64,000 nt of DNA from Setomelanomma holmii (taxonomy: Eukaryota; Ascomycota; Dothideomycetes; Pleosporales; Phaeosphaeriaceae): the NCBI GenBank assembly GCA_010015745.1, contig ML978233.1:62001-126000 (forward strand), read 5' to 3'. Shown in pieces: positions 9,727-20,318 of the stretch (positions are counted from its first letter, which is position 1; the number at the start of each line of letters is the position of its first letter). The position numbers and the translations under genes were made by a program. Under the pieces are notes generated by a model. It was not told the DNA's origin and did not search any database. It saw nothing but the letters and a program-made list of their open reading frames with translations.

Positions 9727-12700
9727 ATGGAAGCTCTGCTCGAGGGTCTGAACGACGCACAACGCAGCGCAGTTACGAGTCCCGCCAGCGTCGTCCAGGT
9801 CCTCGCGCCTCCAGGATCTGGGAAGACCAAAACACTAACAGCACGCGTCGCGTACCATGTCGTTCATGAGCGCCTGCAGCCATGGAACATCATTGTGTGC
9901 ACCTTCACGATCAAGGCGGCGAGGGAGATGAAAGAGCGTATCAAGGGTTTCGTTGGCGACAAGCTGGAAGCTAAGCTGATTCTGGGCACTTTTCATTCAG
10001 TCGCGCGACGCTTCCTTTCTCGCTATGGACAAGAGATTGGGATTGACAAAAACTTCGGAATTGCGGATACCAACGACAGTAAAGCTATACTGAAACGAAT
10101 TGTTACCCGGTACCAATACACGGTTGAGCCTGGCCATGCCCGCTCGAGGATATCAACGTTGAAAGCCAAGGGCGTGTCCGCGGACAGCTTCAAAGCAACA
10201 ACGAAGAATGTCAACGACAATGAATTTGCTATGGTATATTCTTCATATGAGGAACACTTGAAAGCGTCGAACCTCCTCGACTACGACGATCTGCTTGTGC
10301 GATGCGTGGAGCTGCTCAAGAAAAGCCCTTCGTGTGTATCCACTATCCAGGCTGTGCTCATCGATGAGTATCAAGACACCAATAACATCCAATATGAGCT
10401 GATGAAGCTCATGGCCCAGAGCACAAGACGAATCACCATTGTTGGCGATCCCGATCAGAGCATATACAGTTTTCGTTCAGCTGAGATTAAGAACCTTTTC
10501 CGCATGCGCGACGAATTTCCAGAGTCCATCGTCATCAACCTGGAGAACAATTATCGATCTTCTGGCTGCATTCTCAATTCAGCATTGGCAGTCATTGAGC
10601 AGGATGAAAGTCGGCCACAGAAAGCACTAATCGCCACCCACGGGACCGGTGAACCACCGACGCTTCGTCACCTTGTCTCAGCACAAGTAGAAGCAAAATG
10701 GATCGTCGAGGAAATCCATAGAGTGAAGACGCTCGCGGCTGGCCTGCTCAGCTACAACGACTATGCGATCTTGCTACGTTCCAGTAACCTTTCTCTTCAG
10801 ATTGAGCGAGCCCTAGGACAAGCGGGAATGCCTTATCGCATGGTCGCGGGTACTAAGTTCTTCGAACGCGCGGAAATAAGGATCATTCTGGACTACCTTC
10901 GAGTCGTCAGTCAGACAGAACACAATGACGCGGTTGCCCGTGTCATCAATCTTCCATCTCGCAAGGTTGGCGACACCACGGTCAAAGCCCTACTTGAAGA
11001 GGCCGAGACCAGAAAGATCACGCTGTGGAAGTTGGTCCTTGATATCGCACAGGGCAGAACGAGACCCCAGAGCAAGGTCTCTTCACAGGCACAGAAGGGC
11101 ATGGAGCAGTTTGTGAACGTCATTCTTACAGCCCGTGAGAAGCTGATTTCAACCGAGGGGGATCATTGTAATCTGTTCGATCTCATCTGGCACATCTTGA
11201 AACGAATCGCCTTTGAGACGTATCTAAAACAGACTCACAAGGACAACTGGCAGGACCGATGGGCAAACGTGGAAGAGCTGGTCTCTCAAGCGACACAAAT
11301 GGCTACAGCGATGGCAAGTGGAGAGGAGATTACTGATGACGCGCTGCCAGTCGTAGAGGGTATTGAACAACGGCAGGACACAGCCGCTGACATACTATCC
11401 AAATTCCTCGCGAATGTCACCCTCTCGAGCGTCGCGGATCAAGACGGCGGTAATGCTGAGCAGATAACAATCTCCACTATACACGCGGCCAAGGGGTTGG
11501 AGTGGCCTATAGTCTTCATGCCTGCGGTGTACGACGGTTCCATCCCTCATTCGCGGGCAGAAGACCATGACGAGGAGAGACGACTGCTATATGTCGGCAT
11601 GACGCGTGCGCAGGGCTTGCTTTATCTCAGCTGCCCTGTCAAGCAGTCGGGGCAGGAGAAGACGACGCTTTCGAGATTTATCTCGGAGAAGGCTGTGTTG
11701 AAGCACTTCAGCGAGCGCGGGCCAGATCTCGCCTTCAAGCGGTCAACGATTCCAGATCTAGCACGAATTCTACGAAAACCTTGTCCAACGACCGATCAGA
11801 TCAACGTTGCCCGAGCCGCACTCGAAAGATTAGAGGATGATCAATACCCAGCGACAAGAGAGGAGATCGACGATCCAATGTGGGGCGCGTCTTGGGACGA
11901 CAGATTCAATGGCTCTGGCCCCAGCAGCAACGGACCCCAGCAGACTTACAAGCGTCGCAAGTTGGAGGAACCGAACACAGTCACCCATGGCCCTGTTGCG
12001 TTTACGATGAATAGGACGTCTGGATTCTCTGTGGCGTCTACAACAATGCATGGTGTCAAGCCTGGATTTACCACAGCCCGAGATCTTGGAGATCTGCAGG
12101 CCATGCAACAAGAGGCAGAGCGGATACGTATGCTTGCTGCCGCACCAACGGCAGAAGCCGGTCAAGCGGCGTATAATGATGACAGGAAAGCGGCAATGAA
12201 GCCAGCGCAAGCAAAGAAGGTTAAGCCACGAGCAGTTGGGCAAGGGGCTATCACCAACTTCTTCGCCAAAATATCGACCAGCACACCTACAGAACAGGCA
12301 GAGATGCCGACATCGGCAGCAATACCATCATTACAGCGCTCACAATCCTCAACATTGAGCACTACGCCGCTTCACGACATCTCCAACGTCCCACAGCCCT
12401 CTAGATCTTTCCAGCCGCTATCACTACCGAACTATAGGCTGAACAACCGGCCGATGCCAAGTAAACCGAAACGCAGCGACACAGCGCCAGAGCTGGAAAG
12501 CACGAGATACGTCTTGCTATCGAGCTCAACCGTCAGGCCGGACCAAGACGATCTGCCAGAAGAGCCGCATAGTCCAGTGAGGCAGTCTTCCTCTATCACC
12601 ACGTCATCTGGGTTCAGGACTGCGTCAACATTTCATACCACATCGATGAGTCAGGTGCAAGCACAGAGGAAGACGCTGGGAACGAGGAGGACGATGCAGG

Positions 12701-12747
12701 GATGGAGTGTGAAGCACAGTTCGATGCCGAAGCCGAGGCAAACTTGA
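9727..12747 (+). CDS. srs2: UvrD/Rep-family 3'-5' DNA helicase, Srs2-like
   Basis: A single exon of 1006 codons starting at the ATG at 9727. All superfamily 1A motifs are present: Q-motif (LNDAQRSAV), Walker A APPGSGKT at about residues 27-34, Ia (TFTIKAAREMKERI), GTFHSVARRFL, Walker B VLIDEYQDT at about 210-218, motif III GDPDQSIYSF near 240, motif IV NYRSSGCIL, motif V TIHAAKGLEWP at about 584-594, and motif VI EERRLLYVGMTRA from about 616. The last 300 or so residues are disordered and contain QGAITNFF (839-846), a perfect PCNA-interaction box, and a terminal block LGTRRTMQGW. Srs2 strips Rad51 from single-stranded DNA and restrains recombination at PCNA-marked forks in the nucleus. The tail and PIP box support Srs2 over bacterial-type UvrD. 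Confidence 0.93.
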   Translation: MEALLEGLNDAQRSAVTSPASVVQVLAPPGSGKTKTLTARVAYHVVHERLQPWNIIVCTFTIKAAREMKERIKGFVGDKLEAKLILGTFHSVARRFLSRYGQEIGIDKNFGIADTNDSKAILKRIVTRYQYTVEPGHARSRISTLKAKGVSADSFKATTKNVNDNEFAMVYSSYEEHLKASNLLDYDDLLVRCVELLKKSPSCVSTIQAVLIDEYQDTNNIQYELMKLMAQSTRRITIVGDPDQSIYSFRSAEIKNLFRMRDEFPESIVINLENNYRSSGCILNSALAVIEQDESRPQKALIATHGTGEPPTLRHLVSAQVEAKWIVEEIHRVKTLAAGLLSYNDYAILLRSSNLSLQIERALGQAGMPYRMVAGTKFFERAEIRIILDYLRVVSQTEHNDAVARVINLPSRKVGDTTVKALLEEAETRKITLWKLVLDIAQGRTRPQSKVSSQAQKGMEQFVNVILTAREKLISTEGDHCNLFDLIWHILKRIAFETYLKQTHKDNWQDRWANVEELVSQATQMATAMASGEEITDDALPVVEGIEQRQDTAADILSKFLANVTLSSVADQDGGNAEQITISTIHAAKGLEWPIVFMPAVYDGSIPHSRAEDHDEERRLLYVGMTRAQGLLYLSCPVKQSGQEKTTLSRFISEKAVLKHFSERGPDLAFKRSTIPDLARILRKPCPTTDQINVARAALERLEDDQYPATREEIDDPMWGASWDDRFNGSGPSSNGPQQTYKRRKLEEPNTVTHGPVAFTMNRTSGFSVASTTMHGVKPGFTTARDLGDLQAMQQEAERIRMLAAAPTAEAGQAAYNDDRKAAMKPAQAKKVKPRAVGQGAITNFFAKISTSTPTEQAEMPTSAAIPSLQRSQSSTLSTTPLHDISNVPQPSRSFQPLSLPNYRLNNRPMPSKPKRSDTAPELESTRYVLLSSSTVRPDQDDLPEEPHSPVRQSSSITTSSGFRTASTFHTTSMSQVQAQRKTLGTRRTMQGWSVKHSSMPKPRQT

Positions 12748-13096
12748 GACATGTCGGTTTCAATGAGGGTATCATTTCGAGGAATTTGAGTGGAGCATTG
12801 CATTGCATTGGGTGGCGTCTGCGCACATGTGTGATAGCATTGAAATGGAAATGAATTTAATCTCGATCTCTCTGGAGAGCACATGTGTGATGTGAATGTT
12901 GATTATTGTTGACATATCGTACTATACAGTCGCTCGATATGACACACGGCGGTATGTGTGCGCTCGCGCAACGCTGTGCGCCCCACGTCATCCAGAGCCC
13001 GGTTATCTCTGGATACTCTGGTGAATATTTTACAACAAATGAAATGTCTCAGACACCACGAACGCCACTTACTCCCCCAATCGATCATTACGAAGC
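12748..13096. other. 3' intergenic between convergent genes
   Basis: 349 bp between the helicase stop and the end of the minus-strand gene. Short frames only, no feature recognised. Confidence 0.4.
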
Positions 13097-13810
13097 TTAG
13101 TCTCCATGCAAAGCCTCCTCCTCCATCCTCACAATCCCTGCCTCCAACTCCCTAATCCTCTGCCCAACCCTCCTTCTCACTTCCTCAGCAACATCCTTCC
13201 CCTCCTGCCCACCATCCACAACACCCTTGTAATACCCCAACAATTTATCTAGCTCCTCTCGCGCCGCCGCGCGATCGTCGGCCGCATACGTGCTATTCTT
13301 CTCGCTCTCTTCGCTCGCGATTTCAAACTCGTCTTTCGCCGTGCCGTACATGTCGCTGATTTCTTCGATGATGGACTCGACGCGCTTTTGCGTCTCGGGA
13401 CTCAGAGCTGCTGATGCTGTGGCCTCTGCGGGCCATTGTATTTTTGGCGAGGATGTGAATGTGCGCACAGACGAAAGTGTGTGTGAGGTTGCGAAGCGCG
13501 TCCATTGGCCTGTGGGCGCTTTGATAGTGACGTTGCGCGTCTCATAGCGCGGCGGCGGGGACGGGCTGCGGGTGCGTACGTGCTCATTCTGTGTGTAGAA
13601 GGATTGTACTTGTGAGACGGGGTACGAGGAGCGCTGGAGTGTGGTTGTGCTTGCGCGGAGAGTGGTTTGGCGGATTAGGGTGCGGAGGTGTTGTGAGCCG
13701 GATGGCATTTTGGGCGCGCTGGTGGAGTGGTAGGATGCGCGGGTGGTTTGGGCGACTTGCCGTGCTGCGCTGCGCAGGGCCGGTGTTTTGGTGAAGAGCG
13801 CGTGAGACAT
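13097..13810 (-). CDS. Probable mitochondrial coiled-coil protein
   Basis: A single exon of 237 codons from the ATG at 13810; upstream codons in the same frame start only at a GTG, so the internal ATG is preferred. The N-terminus (MSHALFTKTPALRSAARQVA) is rich in Arg, Ser, Thr and Ala and free of acidic residues, as in a mitochondrial presequence. The next 100 or so residues are also Ser/Thr/Arg-rich. From about residue 140 the protein becomes helical and charged (SPETQKRVESIIEEISDMYG, then REELDKLLGYYKGVVDG and RIRELEAGIVRMEEEALHGD), a likely coiled coil. I do not recognise the family; the mitochondrial location is inferred only from the N-terminus. Confidence 0.6.
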   Translation of the reverse strand: MSHALFTKTPALRSAARQVAQTTRASYHSTSAPKMPSGSQHLRTLIRQTTLRASTTTLQRSSYPVSQVQSFYTQNEHVRTRSPSPPPRYETRNVTIKAPTGQWTRFATSHTLSSVRTFTSSPKIQWPAEATASAALSPETQKRVESIIEEISDMYGTAKDEFEIASEESEKNSTYAADDRAAAREELDKLLGYYKGVVDGGQEGKDVAEEVRRRVGQRIRELEAGIVRMEEEALHGD

Positions 13811-14470
13811 CGCGGCGGTGGGTGTGGGTGAAGAGGGTTGGTGAGATTGGGATGGGGGCCTGAGGTTTGGGGCGGATATCGGAGTTAAGGTTATGACTGG
13901 TGAGACTGGGCGGTGCTGCGTTGCAGTCCAAATAAAGTTGCGAAGGTAAAACAGAACAATCACAGGCTATGTAGACTTCTTGGTCCTGTATGCGGCGACA
14001 GATTGTGTTTGTGGAAACATCATTGACACCTTCAGGCCTGGTTCCCAATTGTGGATGTTCGAAGCCAAGTCACCTATCGACGTCTGCTGTGGCCGTCGCG
14101 GAGACATAGTCGCGAAACATCAGGGGTATCATCGTTAACTTTTAGCACTTAACTCTCATACTACAACATACTTCTGTCGCCAGTTCTTGATTTCCTCAAT
14201 TCACATGGCGCTCACTAATAGGCAATGTACATCCCCAGCAGTATTCCGACTATATCTTCGAATCAGCAAAGCATTCTGCAGCGGTCGATAAGAGTGCTCA
14301 TGACCCCGCTTGTGTCTCGCTCCACTGGCGCGAGGTCGCTAAACTTGCGGAAAAACGATGGGTCCCAACGACCATTGAGCCACGTTTCTCCGCTTCGAGG
14401 CTCACTCATACACCCCCCACTATTGGCTACACTATATTCTGGCTAATTTCAACGATCGTCAATTCTTCCA
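13811..14470. other. Intergenic, upstream of the tRNA
   Basis: 660 bp with no supported coding frame. The minus-strand frames here are upstream read-through of the neighbouring gene's reading frames. Confidence 0.4.
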
Positions 14471-14556
14471 GCGAGCGTAGTCTAGTGGTTATGATGTCTG
14501 CTTTACATTACAATGCAAAGCGCAGAAGGTCGGGAGTTCGATCCTCCCCGCTCGTA
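14471..14556 (+). tRNA. tRNA-Val (anticodon UAC) with a 13-nt intron
   Basis: The acceptor stem GCGAGCG pairs with CGCTCGT (14549-14555), with one G-U at the first pair; the discriminator base is A14556. The D-arm matches the A box (TAGTCTAGTGG). The T-arm GGGAG / TTCGATC / CTCCC contains the B box. The anticodon stem TCTGC (14497-14501) pairs with GCAGA (14522-14526). The loop reads T-T-TAC-A, giving anticodon UAC (14504-14506). A 13-nt intron (14508-14520) interrupts the loop one base 3' of the anticodon, the canonical eukaryotic position removed by the tRNA splicing endonuclease. Without the intron the mature tRNA is 73 nt including the discriminator. Confidence 0.95.
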
Positions 14557-14566
14557 TGCATCATTC

Positions 14567-14571
14567 TTTTT
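14567..14571 (+). terminator. RNA polymerase III terminator of tRNA-Val
   Basis: A run of five T residues begins 11 nt after the discriminator base, followed by further T-rich runs. This is the usual Pol III stop signal. Confidence 0.7.
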
Positions 14572-15170
14572 GCTTTATTTTTGTCTTTTTGCACACATGG
14601 GCTTGCGACAAAAGTTGGGTATGCCATCATTTTGTTGGTCTGACATGCAATTTCCTTGATAAAACTTGTCTGAGATATTTCAGACAGTGCTCAATAACTT
14701 AATATGTATTACTCCGCTATAAGTTATACAAGCAGCGCAACAGCAACGAAGCACATCTACATCCTAATAGATACTGGCTCTGTTGTTGAAGAGGCATATC
14801 ACCGTCACGACGTGAAACAGCCAAGGGCGGAAGAATCAAAGTCAAGGCAGTGGTCTCCGGTATTCAATGAATTGAAACTACAAGAGTGCTGATACCACTG
14901 AATGTATAGGAATGATGTACAGACACTGCTTGAATTTGAAGGATGTATTGCTCTGTGAAGCGTACCTAGTATGTCCACAACTGAAAGAGCCTGGACTGAG
15001 ATACAATTGAGGACTGTGCCTTCGCGTTGTTAACATGTCTCCTAACGTCACGCTCAACGCACGCAGAATGCTGGATATCATAGAAGGAAGCCGCATGGAA
15101 TCTAAACGCCATCTCAAATCTCAAGGAAGCATCATGGTAGACCTGCTTACGTAGGTAGGGGCAATTGAAG
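14572..15170. other. Intergenic
   Basis: About 600 bp between the tRNA and the end of the zinc-ribbon gene; no supported frame. Confidence 0.4.
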
Positions 15171-15908
15171 TCACCACCATCGCCTCGAGTTCCTGGAACT
15201 TGTTGCGCATTGCAGGCAGTGCCGTTTCGTCGACACAACCGCGCAAGTCCCGCACACGTTCTTCCCACAATCGCTACACGCGAAAGGGTTGCTCTCGACA
15301 GCGCCGCCCATGTCCATATCCATATCAACATCCATGCTGTCGTTGACGCTTCGGAGTGCCGTGTCGCAGTCCTCACAACGAGGTAGCTGAGAGTCAGGTT
15401 GTTGTACTTGCGAGGGCATCGAGAAGATGGGTTGTACAGGCGGTGCGGGTAGTTGTTTCCAGAAGGAATGCAATGTCGACTTCTGTGGTTTCGAGGTTGT
15501 TGTAGCTGGCAGTTGAAATGGCACGGGTTCGGAGGGCACAGGCGAGGCGTCAGGGTGATTGCGTTGCGCTGCGAAGAGCTTGTGCAGGGTGCTTTCTGAG
15601 CACCATCAGTACACACTCTTGTCCAAATGGCTCCTAGCAGGGGACTTACCGTGTATGGCGCGCTCATCCGGCCGATTGTCGCGGAACCTTTTACGCGTCC
15701 GGTTTCCCCAGTCACCGCTCTTTACGCGACTTGCACTCGCAAAATCCCAACCGTTGTGTCGTGATGCGGTGTCCATGTCCATGTCCATGGCGCCATCGAA
15801 GCCCTGAGGAAACGGGGTGGGTGACTGAGCCTCGGGTGTCGATACAGCGCCGTAGCTAGAGATGGAGAGTGGCGAGTCGTCGACGGATCGCTTGCGCTTG
15901 AAGCCCAT
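15171..15908 (-). CDS. Small Cys-rich (zinc-ribbon-like) hypothetical protein
   Basis: Two exons, 15650-15908 and 15171-15595, joined over a 54-nt intron (GTAAGT...CTCAG) give 227 aa from the ATG at 15908. The N-terminus is basic (MGFKRKRSVDD) and looks like a nuclear signal. Repeated Met-Asp dipeptides occur twice (DMDMD, and DVDMDMDMG). The C-terminal 60 residues contain paired cysteines, CEDC, CSDCGKNVCGTC and CLQC, spaced like a zinc ribbon or treble-clef finger. The middle has a helical stretch, STLHKLFAAQRNHP. I know this arrangement only as an uncharacterised ascomycete protein. A nuclear, zinc-binding role is inference. It diverges from the MEMO-family gene across 606 bp. Confidence 0.75.
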
Positions 15909-16514
15909 GGTTGCTGTTGATCGATGCTGTGGTTGGAGGTGTATAATAGTACTTGACGCGGGTTGTCTTATGGGTGGTCGTTGTGGGGTGGTGAATCGTG
16001 GAAGGTCGAGATGAGATGGAAGTGCGTAATGGTGCAGATGGCTGGCAGGCGCGTCGCGTGTCGACCGTTCGCGACCGCGACGAGGGGCTTGGCTTCAGCA
16101 ACCGCATCGCCATCGATCGCACTCACACTGACTTAGCCTACAACTCTCTCCACTCTGTCTATACATGTTGCGCAGAACGTAGCAACGTGGTGTGGTGTGG
16201 TTCAATTGTAGATTAACAAATGCCAGGCCCAGCCGGTAGGCGACATGATCAGTAAAGTCGGGTCAAGGCATGAAGCAGAATTATCAGAAGGCAGACACGC
16301 GCAACATCGGTCGGTTTGTCAGGAAAAACGCAGCATATTCATGGGGTAGGAAGTTGCATGATAGTCCATCTTGTCGCACAGGTCTACTGCAGTCTTCCCC
16401 GCCAGTACATGAAGCTACCCCGCGAGCATAGACACCACCATACGCCAACAACACACCGTCACCATTCCACCCTTCAAACGTCTCTTCTCTCGTCACCGAG
16501 GCCCATCAGACAAG
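15909..16514. other. Divergent promoter region
   Basis: 606 bp between the starts of the zinc-ribbon gene (-) and the MEMO-family gene (+). No coding frame is supported. Confidence 0.4.
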
Positions 16515-17668
16515 ATGGCCACTCGCAGGCCTAGCCATGCCGGCTCATGGTACACAGATAATGGTCGACTACTCTCGCAGCAGCTGAACGGCTGGCTAGA
16601 AGCCGTACCCAGCTCGTCCACCCCCATTGGCTCTACATCATCACAGCAGGGCGACATATCGATACCCACGCCAAGTGCCCGAGCTATAATCGCACCGTGA
16701 GCTTTGGGAAACTGAGTGGACACGATTCAGGCTCATGAACACGCAGGCACGCCGGATACTCATACTCCGGGCCTGCTGCTGCATGGGCCTACAAGAGCGC
16801 TGACTGGGCGCATGCGTACGTCGTTACCAACGACAGAGAGATGTGTCTCTTTCTGACTGCCTTACAGCAAGCGCGTCTTCCTTCTCGGCCCATCACATCA
16901 CTACTACCTCACTGGCGCGGCCACAACAGGCTGCGACAGATACGGCACTCCCCTCGGCGACCTCATCGTCGACACTGCCCTCGTGAACAGCATCAAGCAA
17001 GAATGGAGCCTCCAAACCATGTCCCGAAGCGTTGACGAAGACGAGCATAGTCTAGAAATGCACCTTCCATACATCTACAAGATGCTCTCGCTGTACACCG
17101 CCCATTGCCCTCTACCTACACACACGACTAATCCCAAGGCAGCAAAAACACAGCCTTTCAATCGAACCCCTCCTCCGTTCCCCTTGTCCCCTTAATGATC
17201 GGCAACACCGACCCCTCCACCGAATCGCACTACGGCTCCCTTCTCGCACCCTACCTCTCCGACCCGTCCAACATCTTCGTCATAAGCTCCGACTTCTGCC
17301 ACTGGGGCTCGCGCTTCCGGTACACATACTACCAATCCCGTGACGGCGCTTCCGCAACATCACTACGCTCAAGCTCCAGCGTCGATAAGGACTGGGCTAT
17401 ACATGAGAGCATTGCGGCCGTGGACCAGGAGAGCATGGATGCGGTCGAGAGTGGGAGTCATGAGGCGTTTCTGGAACAGTTGAAAGAGACGGGGAATACG
17501 GTGTGTGGGAGGCATCCGATTGGGGTGTTTATGGCGGCGGTGGAGAAGGCGGAGGGATCAGAGGGTGAGAAGGGACGGTTCAAGTTTTTGAGGTATGAGA
17601 GGAGTGGATTGGTGGAGGATGTCAAGGATAGTAGTGTATCGTATTGCAGTGCGTTTGCGGTGTTATGA
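16515..17668 (+). CDS. MEMO1-family protein (Mho1-like)
   Basis: Four exons, 16515-16696, 16747-16815, 16868-17092 and 17143-17668, joined over GT...AG introns of 50-52 nt, give 333 aa. MEMO hallmarks occur in order: RPSHAGSWY at the N-terminus, PHAGYSYSG, LLGPSHHYYL, EHSLEMHLPYIYKML, SSDFCHWGSRF and CGRHPIGV. These histidines and the cysteine form the putative metal site related to extradiol dioxygenases. Human MEMO1 acts in ErbB2-linked motility and has been implicated in copper or iron handling; yeast Mho1 is little studied. The protein is about 35 residues longer than human MEMO1, largely through a Ser/Thr-rich loop near residue 40 and one around the third splice junction. Cytosolic, no targeting signal. 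Confidence 0.92.
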
Positions 17669-18131
17669 GATGGTCGGCTTGCAGGAAGATCAAAGGTTCG
17701 GGCAATGAGGATGGGTATGGAGTCATACATATTGGTTCGACATTGCAATTAAATTCCCTCAGTCCTGATAGTCGCCACAATATTCTTTGAACATGAGCGA
17801 TGATGAGCTATACTCGTGCTATTGGAAGGATTGGAACATACTCATACTATGGATGAGACAAACCATGCTCCGCTATGGACATCACCTTGGGGCACGACGA
17901 CACTGCTCAAAGCCTTGCCTGCCGTAGCAAGTCTATCCGCTGTTTCCACCCAGCTGGTTCCATCCTAACCTCCTCCACTTTCGGCGCACGAGTGGCACTC
18001 ATGCCAGCCTTGCAGCAGTGTACGCTCAAGAACCAAAGCACAAATAGCATGAAACCATACCTAACCAAATAATCAATGGGTACCATATTGGCAGGCCATA
18101 CCCAAGCGACTGTATCACTCACACAGTCCAC
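17669..18131. other. 3' intergenic between convergent genes
   Basis: 463 bp between the MEMO-family stop and the AAA+ ATPase stop; no feature seen. Confidence 0.4.
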
Positions 18132-19763
18132 CTAAAACTGACCCGTCGCAACCGCTATCGACCTTGCACTCGCACTCAACTCTTTCAGCTCGGAATGCCG
18201 GCCATGCAGCAACGCATCAAGCTCGTCCCTGTACTTGGTCAAGTTGTCCATACCTACCCTAGGCCTGCTAGGCAAGTCAAACGATTTCGAAAAGTTGTCG
18301 GTGCTGCGCTTCTCATCCATCTCCTCCTTCAGAATCTTGACTTGTTTCTGGATCTCGACCCACAACTCCAACTTCTCAAAGACCGGATCTTCGCCGCCTC
18401 CAGACTTGAGTATATGGTCGCGTCGCGCCTGCTTGTCCACGTGTACCATAGGATCCTCTGGACCCGCCCAGCGGTGCGACTCGCGCATGGCGGTGAAGCC
18501 GTCGGTGCCACTGCGGACGGCAATCGCAAGGAGTGTAGCAACGAAAGCTTCTTGCATGTAGGCGAAAGAGAATTTGTTGGTGATTTCAGCAATCTTGCTG
18601 CACAACTTGTCGGGGAAATCGAGGTCCTTGTTGCTCTTGAGCTTGCCTTGCCAGAACTTGGCGTATTGGACACGCTGGTCAAAGTCTGGGTCTGGGAAGT
18701 AGTATTTGCGATCGAAGCGGCTCGGGCGCTTGGCGATGCCAGGGTCGAGACGGTCGAGGTGGTTCGTTGAGCCGACCATAAGGATGCCGTCGTTAGACTT
18801 GAGCCCATCGACTTCGTTGAGGAAGTATGAGCGCACGTTGTCGCTGACGATAGAGTCGAGATCTTCAAAAACAAGGTAGCACGGTGCTTCCTGACGGGCC
18901 TTTGCGAAGATGGATCGTAGCGAGTACTCTGGTCCGCCAAAGGAGAAGAGCGTGCGCACGTAGAGGGTGGGGACGGCAAGTCGGTCGTCGCCTTCTTTGC
19001 CGCGCTGGTAGAGCATGTTCATCATCGCCTTGATACTAATGGTTTTACCGTTTCCAGGCGGACCGTAGTAGATGACACCGCGCTTCCAGGGCACCTTCAG
19101 GTTCTCGTATGTCTTGCGCCCATCGAAGAAGTTCTCCACGTCAGAAATGAGGGCCTTCTTCATATCTTCGTCAAGAATGACATCTTCCCAGCTTGCCTTC
19201 TGCACTGAGTTGTACAGCTCAGCACTCTTCTGCCAGTATCCCTGATCAAACACCCAGACTTCATTATGCAGTTGCTGAGCCCAGATAGCACATTGCTTTA
19301 ACAGCTCGTCGAGCTTGTGTTCGTTGCTGGTGAGGATGTACTGATTCCTTACAGTAGGGTATGGTGACACTCCATCGCGGCCATCGGCGACGTAGACTAC
19401 GACCTCAAGGTCCTGCCACTTGTACATGAACTTGCCAAATATTACCATTTCCGCAAAAGCGCCAGGCCAGCTGTCCAGCCGCCTGCTGGGTGGGACGTAG
19501 AAGCGCCACTTCACGCCCACGCCATATACAGGGTCTTTGACGGCATCCTCGAGGGGTGTGGCTTTCGCGAATCCGGCTGCGGCATATGCGAGAAGGTTGG
19601 AGACTTGCTGCGGAACGACAACAAGCTCGAGATTGGGGTACTGCTTGCGCAAAGCCTCTACAAGCACAATGTCGGTGGCAACGCGCTGCGCAGACGAGTG
19701 GTGGAAGTATTCGCGACTCGTCGGGTCCTCGTGGGACTCCATGGTGAAGCTGTGGCCTGTCAT
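18132..19763 (-). CDS. AAA+ ATPase, BCS1-like
   Basis: A single exon of 543 codons from the ATG at 19763 (MTGHSFTMESHEDP); the frame upstream offers only a TTG. An N-terminal region of about 180 residues precedes the AAA module. Walker A GPPGNGKT lies at about residues 234-241, Walker B LVFEDLDS at about 297-304, sensor 1 at MVGSTNH, and an arginine-finger region at RPSRFDRKYYFPDPD. The last 90 residues are helical with EIQKQVKILKEEMDEK, a likely coiled coil. This ATPase core belongs to the BCS1/fungal AAA group, but the mitochondrial BCS1 N-terminal transmembrane helix is absent, so a role in Rieske protein translocation is unlikely. Cytosolic or nuclear remodelling ATPase; substrate unknown. 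Confidence 0.9.
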   Translation of the reverse strand: MTGHSFTMESHEDPTSREYFHHSSAQRVATDIVLVEALRKQYPNLELVVVPQQVSNLLAYAAAGFAKATPLEDAVKDPVYGVGVKWRFYVPPSRRLDSWPGAFAEMVIFGKFMYKWQDLEVVVYVADGRDGVSPYPTVRNQYILTSNEHKLDELLKQCAIWAQQLHNEVWVFDQGYWQKSAELYNSVQKASWEDVILDEDMKKALISDVENFFDGRKTYENLKVPWKRGVIYYGPPGNGKTISIKAMMNMLYQRGKEGDDRLAVPTLYVRTLFSFGGPEYSLRSIFAKARQEAPCYLVFEDLDSIVSDNVRSYFLNEVDGLKSNDGILMVGSTNHLDRLDPGIAKRPSRFDRKYYFPDPDFDQRVQYAKFWQGKLKSNKDLDFPDKLCSKIAEITNKFSFAYMQEAFVATLLAIAVRSGTDGFTAMRESHRWAGPEDPMVHVDKQARRDHILKSGGGEDPVFEKLELWVEIQKQVKILKEEMDEKRSTDNFSKSFDLPSRPRVGMDNLTKYRDELDALLHGRHSELKELSASARSIAVATGQF

Positions 19764-20172
19764 GTTGAGGTGCAAGTCGAACGACGGTGTTTACGCACAA
19801 AAGCTGCGCAAGTCAGAGAATCAATTTGAGCTGCAAGAAGTGAGTGGCTGTGTGAAGCAGAAGTAAGTGCAGCTTGTTGATCAAAGGCGACGTCGTGGCT
19901 GCCTTGTACTCTGGTCCAAGAAGGCACGCCTGGCAGCTCACATTGTGGCGAAGCAGTCGCGAAGGATGATGGAGCTTCCCCGCGTTAGGACCAGATCGGC
20001 AAGGTGCGGGATGTAACCACAATCAGCCATTCGTTTCGAAGCTCAACACCAAGGAATGATCGTGAATTTGATCAATTTTTTGTTTTCCTTCGAATCGAGT
20101 GAGTTAGTTCGTCTGCGGCCCTCATGCTCCTACCCTTGTGCTGCTGGCCTCCACGCAGGTAGCGGGCTGCGC
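19764..20172. other. Intergenic, upstream of the AAA+ ATPase gene
   Basis: Promoter side of the AAA+ gene. No coding frame or clear regulatory motif identified. Confidence 0.35.
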
Positions 20173-20214
20173 CAAGTGTTCCCAAGCAAGTGTTCCCAAG
20201 CAAGTGTTCCCAAG
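20173..20214. repeat. Tandem repeat, 14-bp unit x3
   Basis: Three perfect head-to-tail copies of CAAGTGTTCCCAAG. It lies in gene-poor sequence upstream of the AAA+ ATPase gene and is too short to be a CRISPR or satellite array; most likely a minisatellite. Confidence 0.95.
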
Positions 20215-20318
20215 CCGGGAGGATTCTACCAAGCAACGCCACCTTTCAAATCCCCAGTACTTATTGCAATGTTCACCCACCTCTTTCCTTGAGGGTGATA
20301 CCATCCTACCACGCATGG

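Noticed and set aside
18195..18770. 191-codon plus-strand frame over the AAA+ ATPase
   Set aside because: Antisense shadow of a well-supported ATPase gene; no family features.
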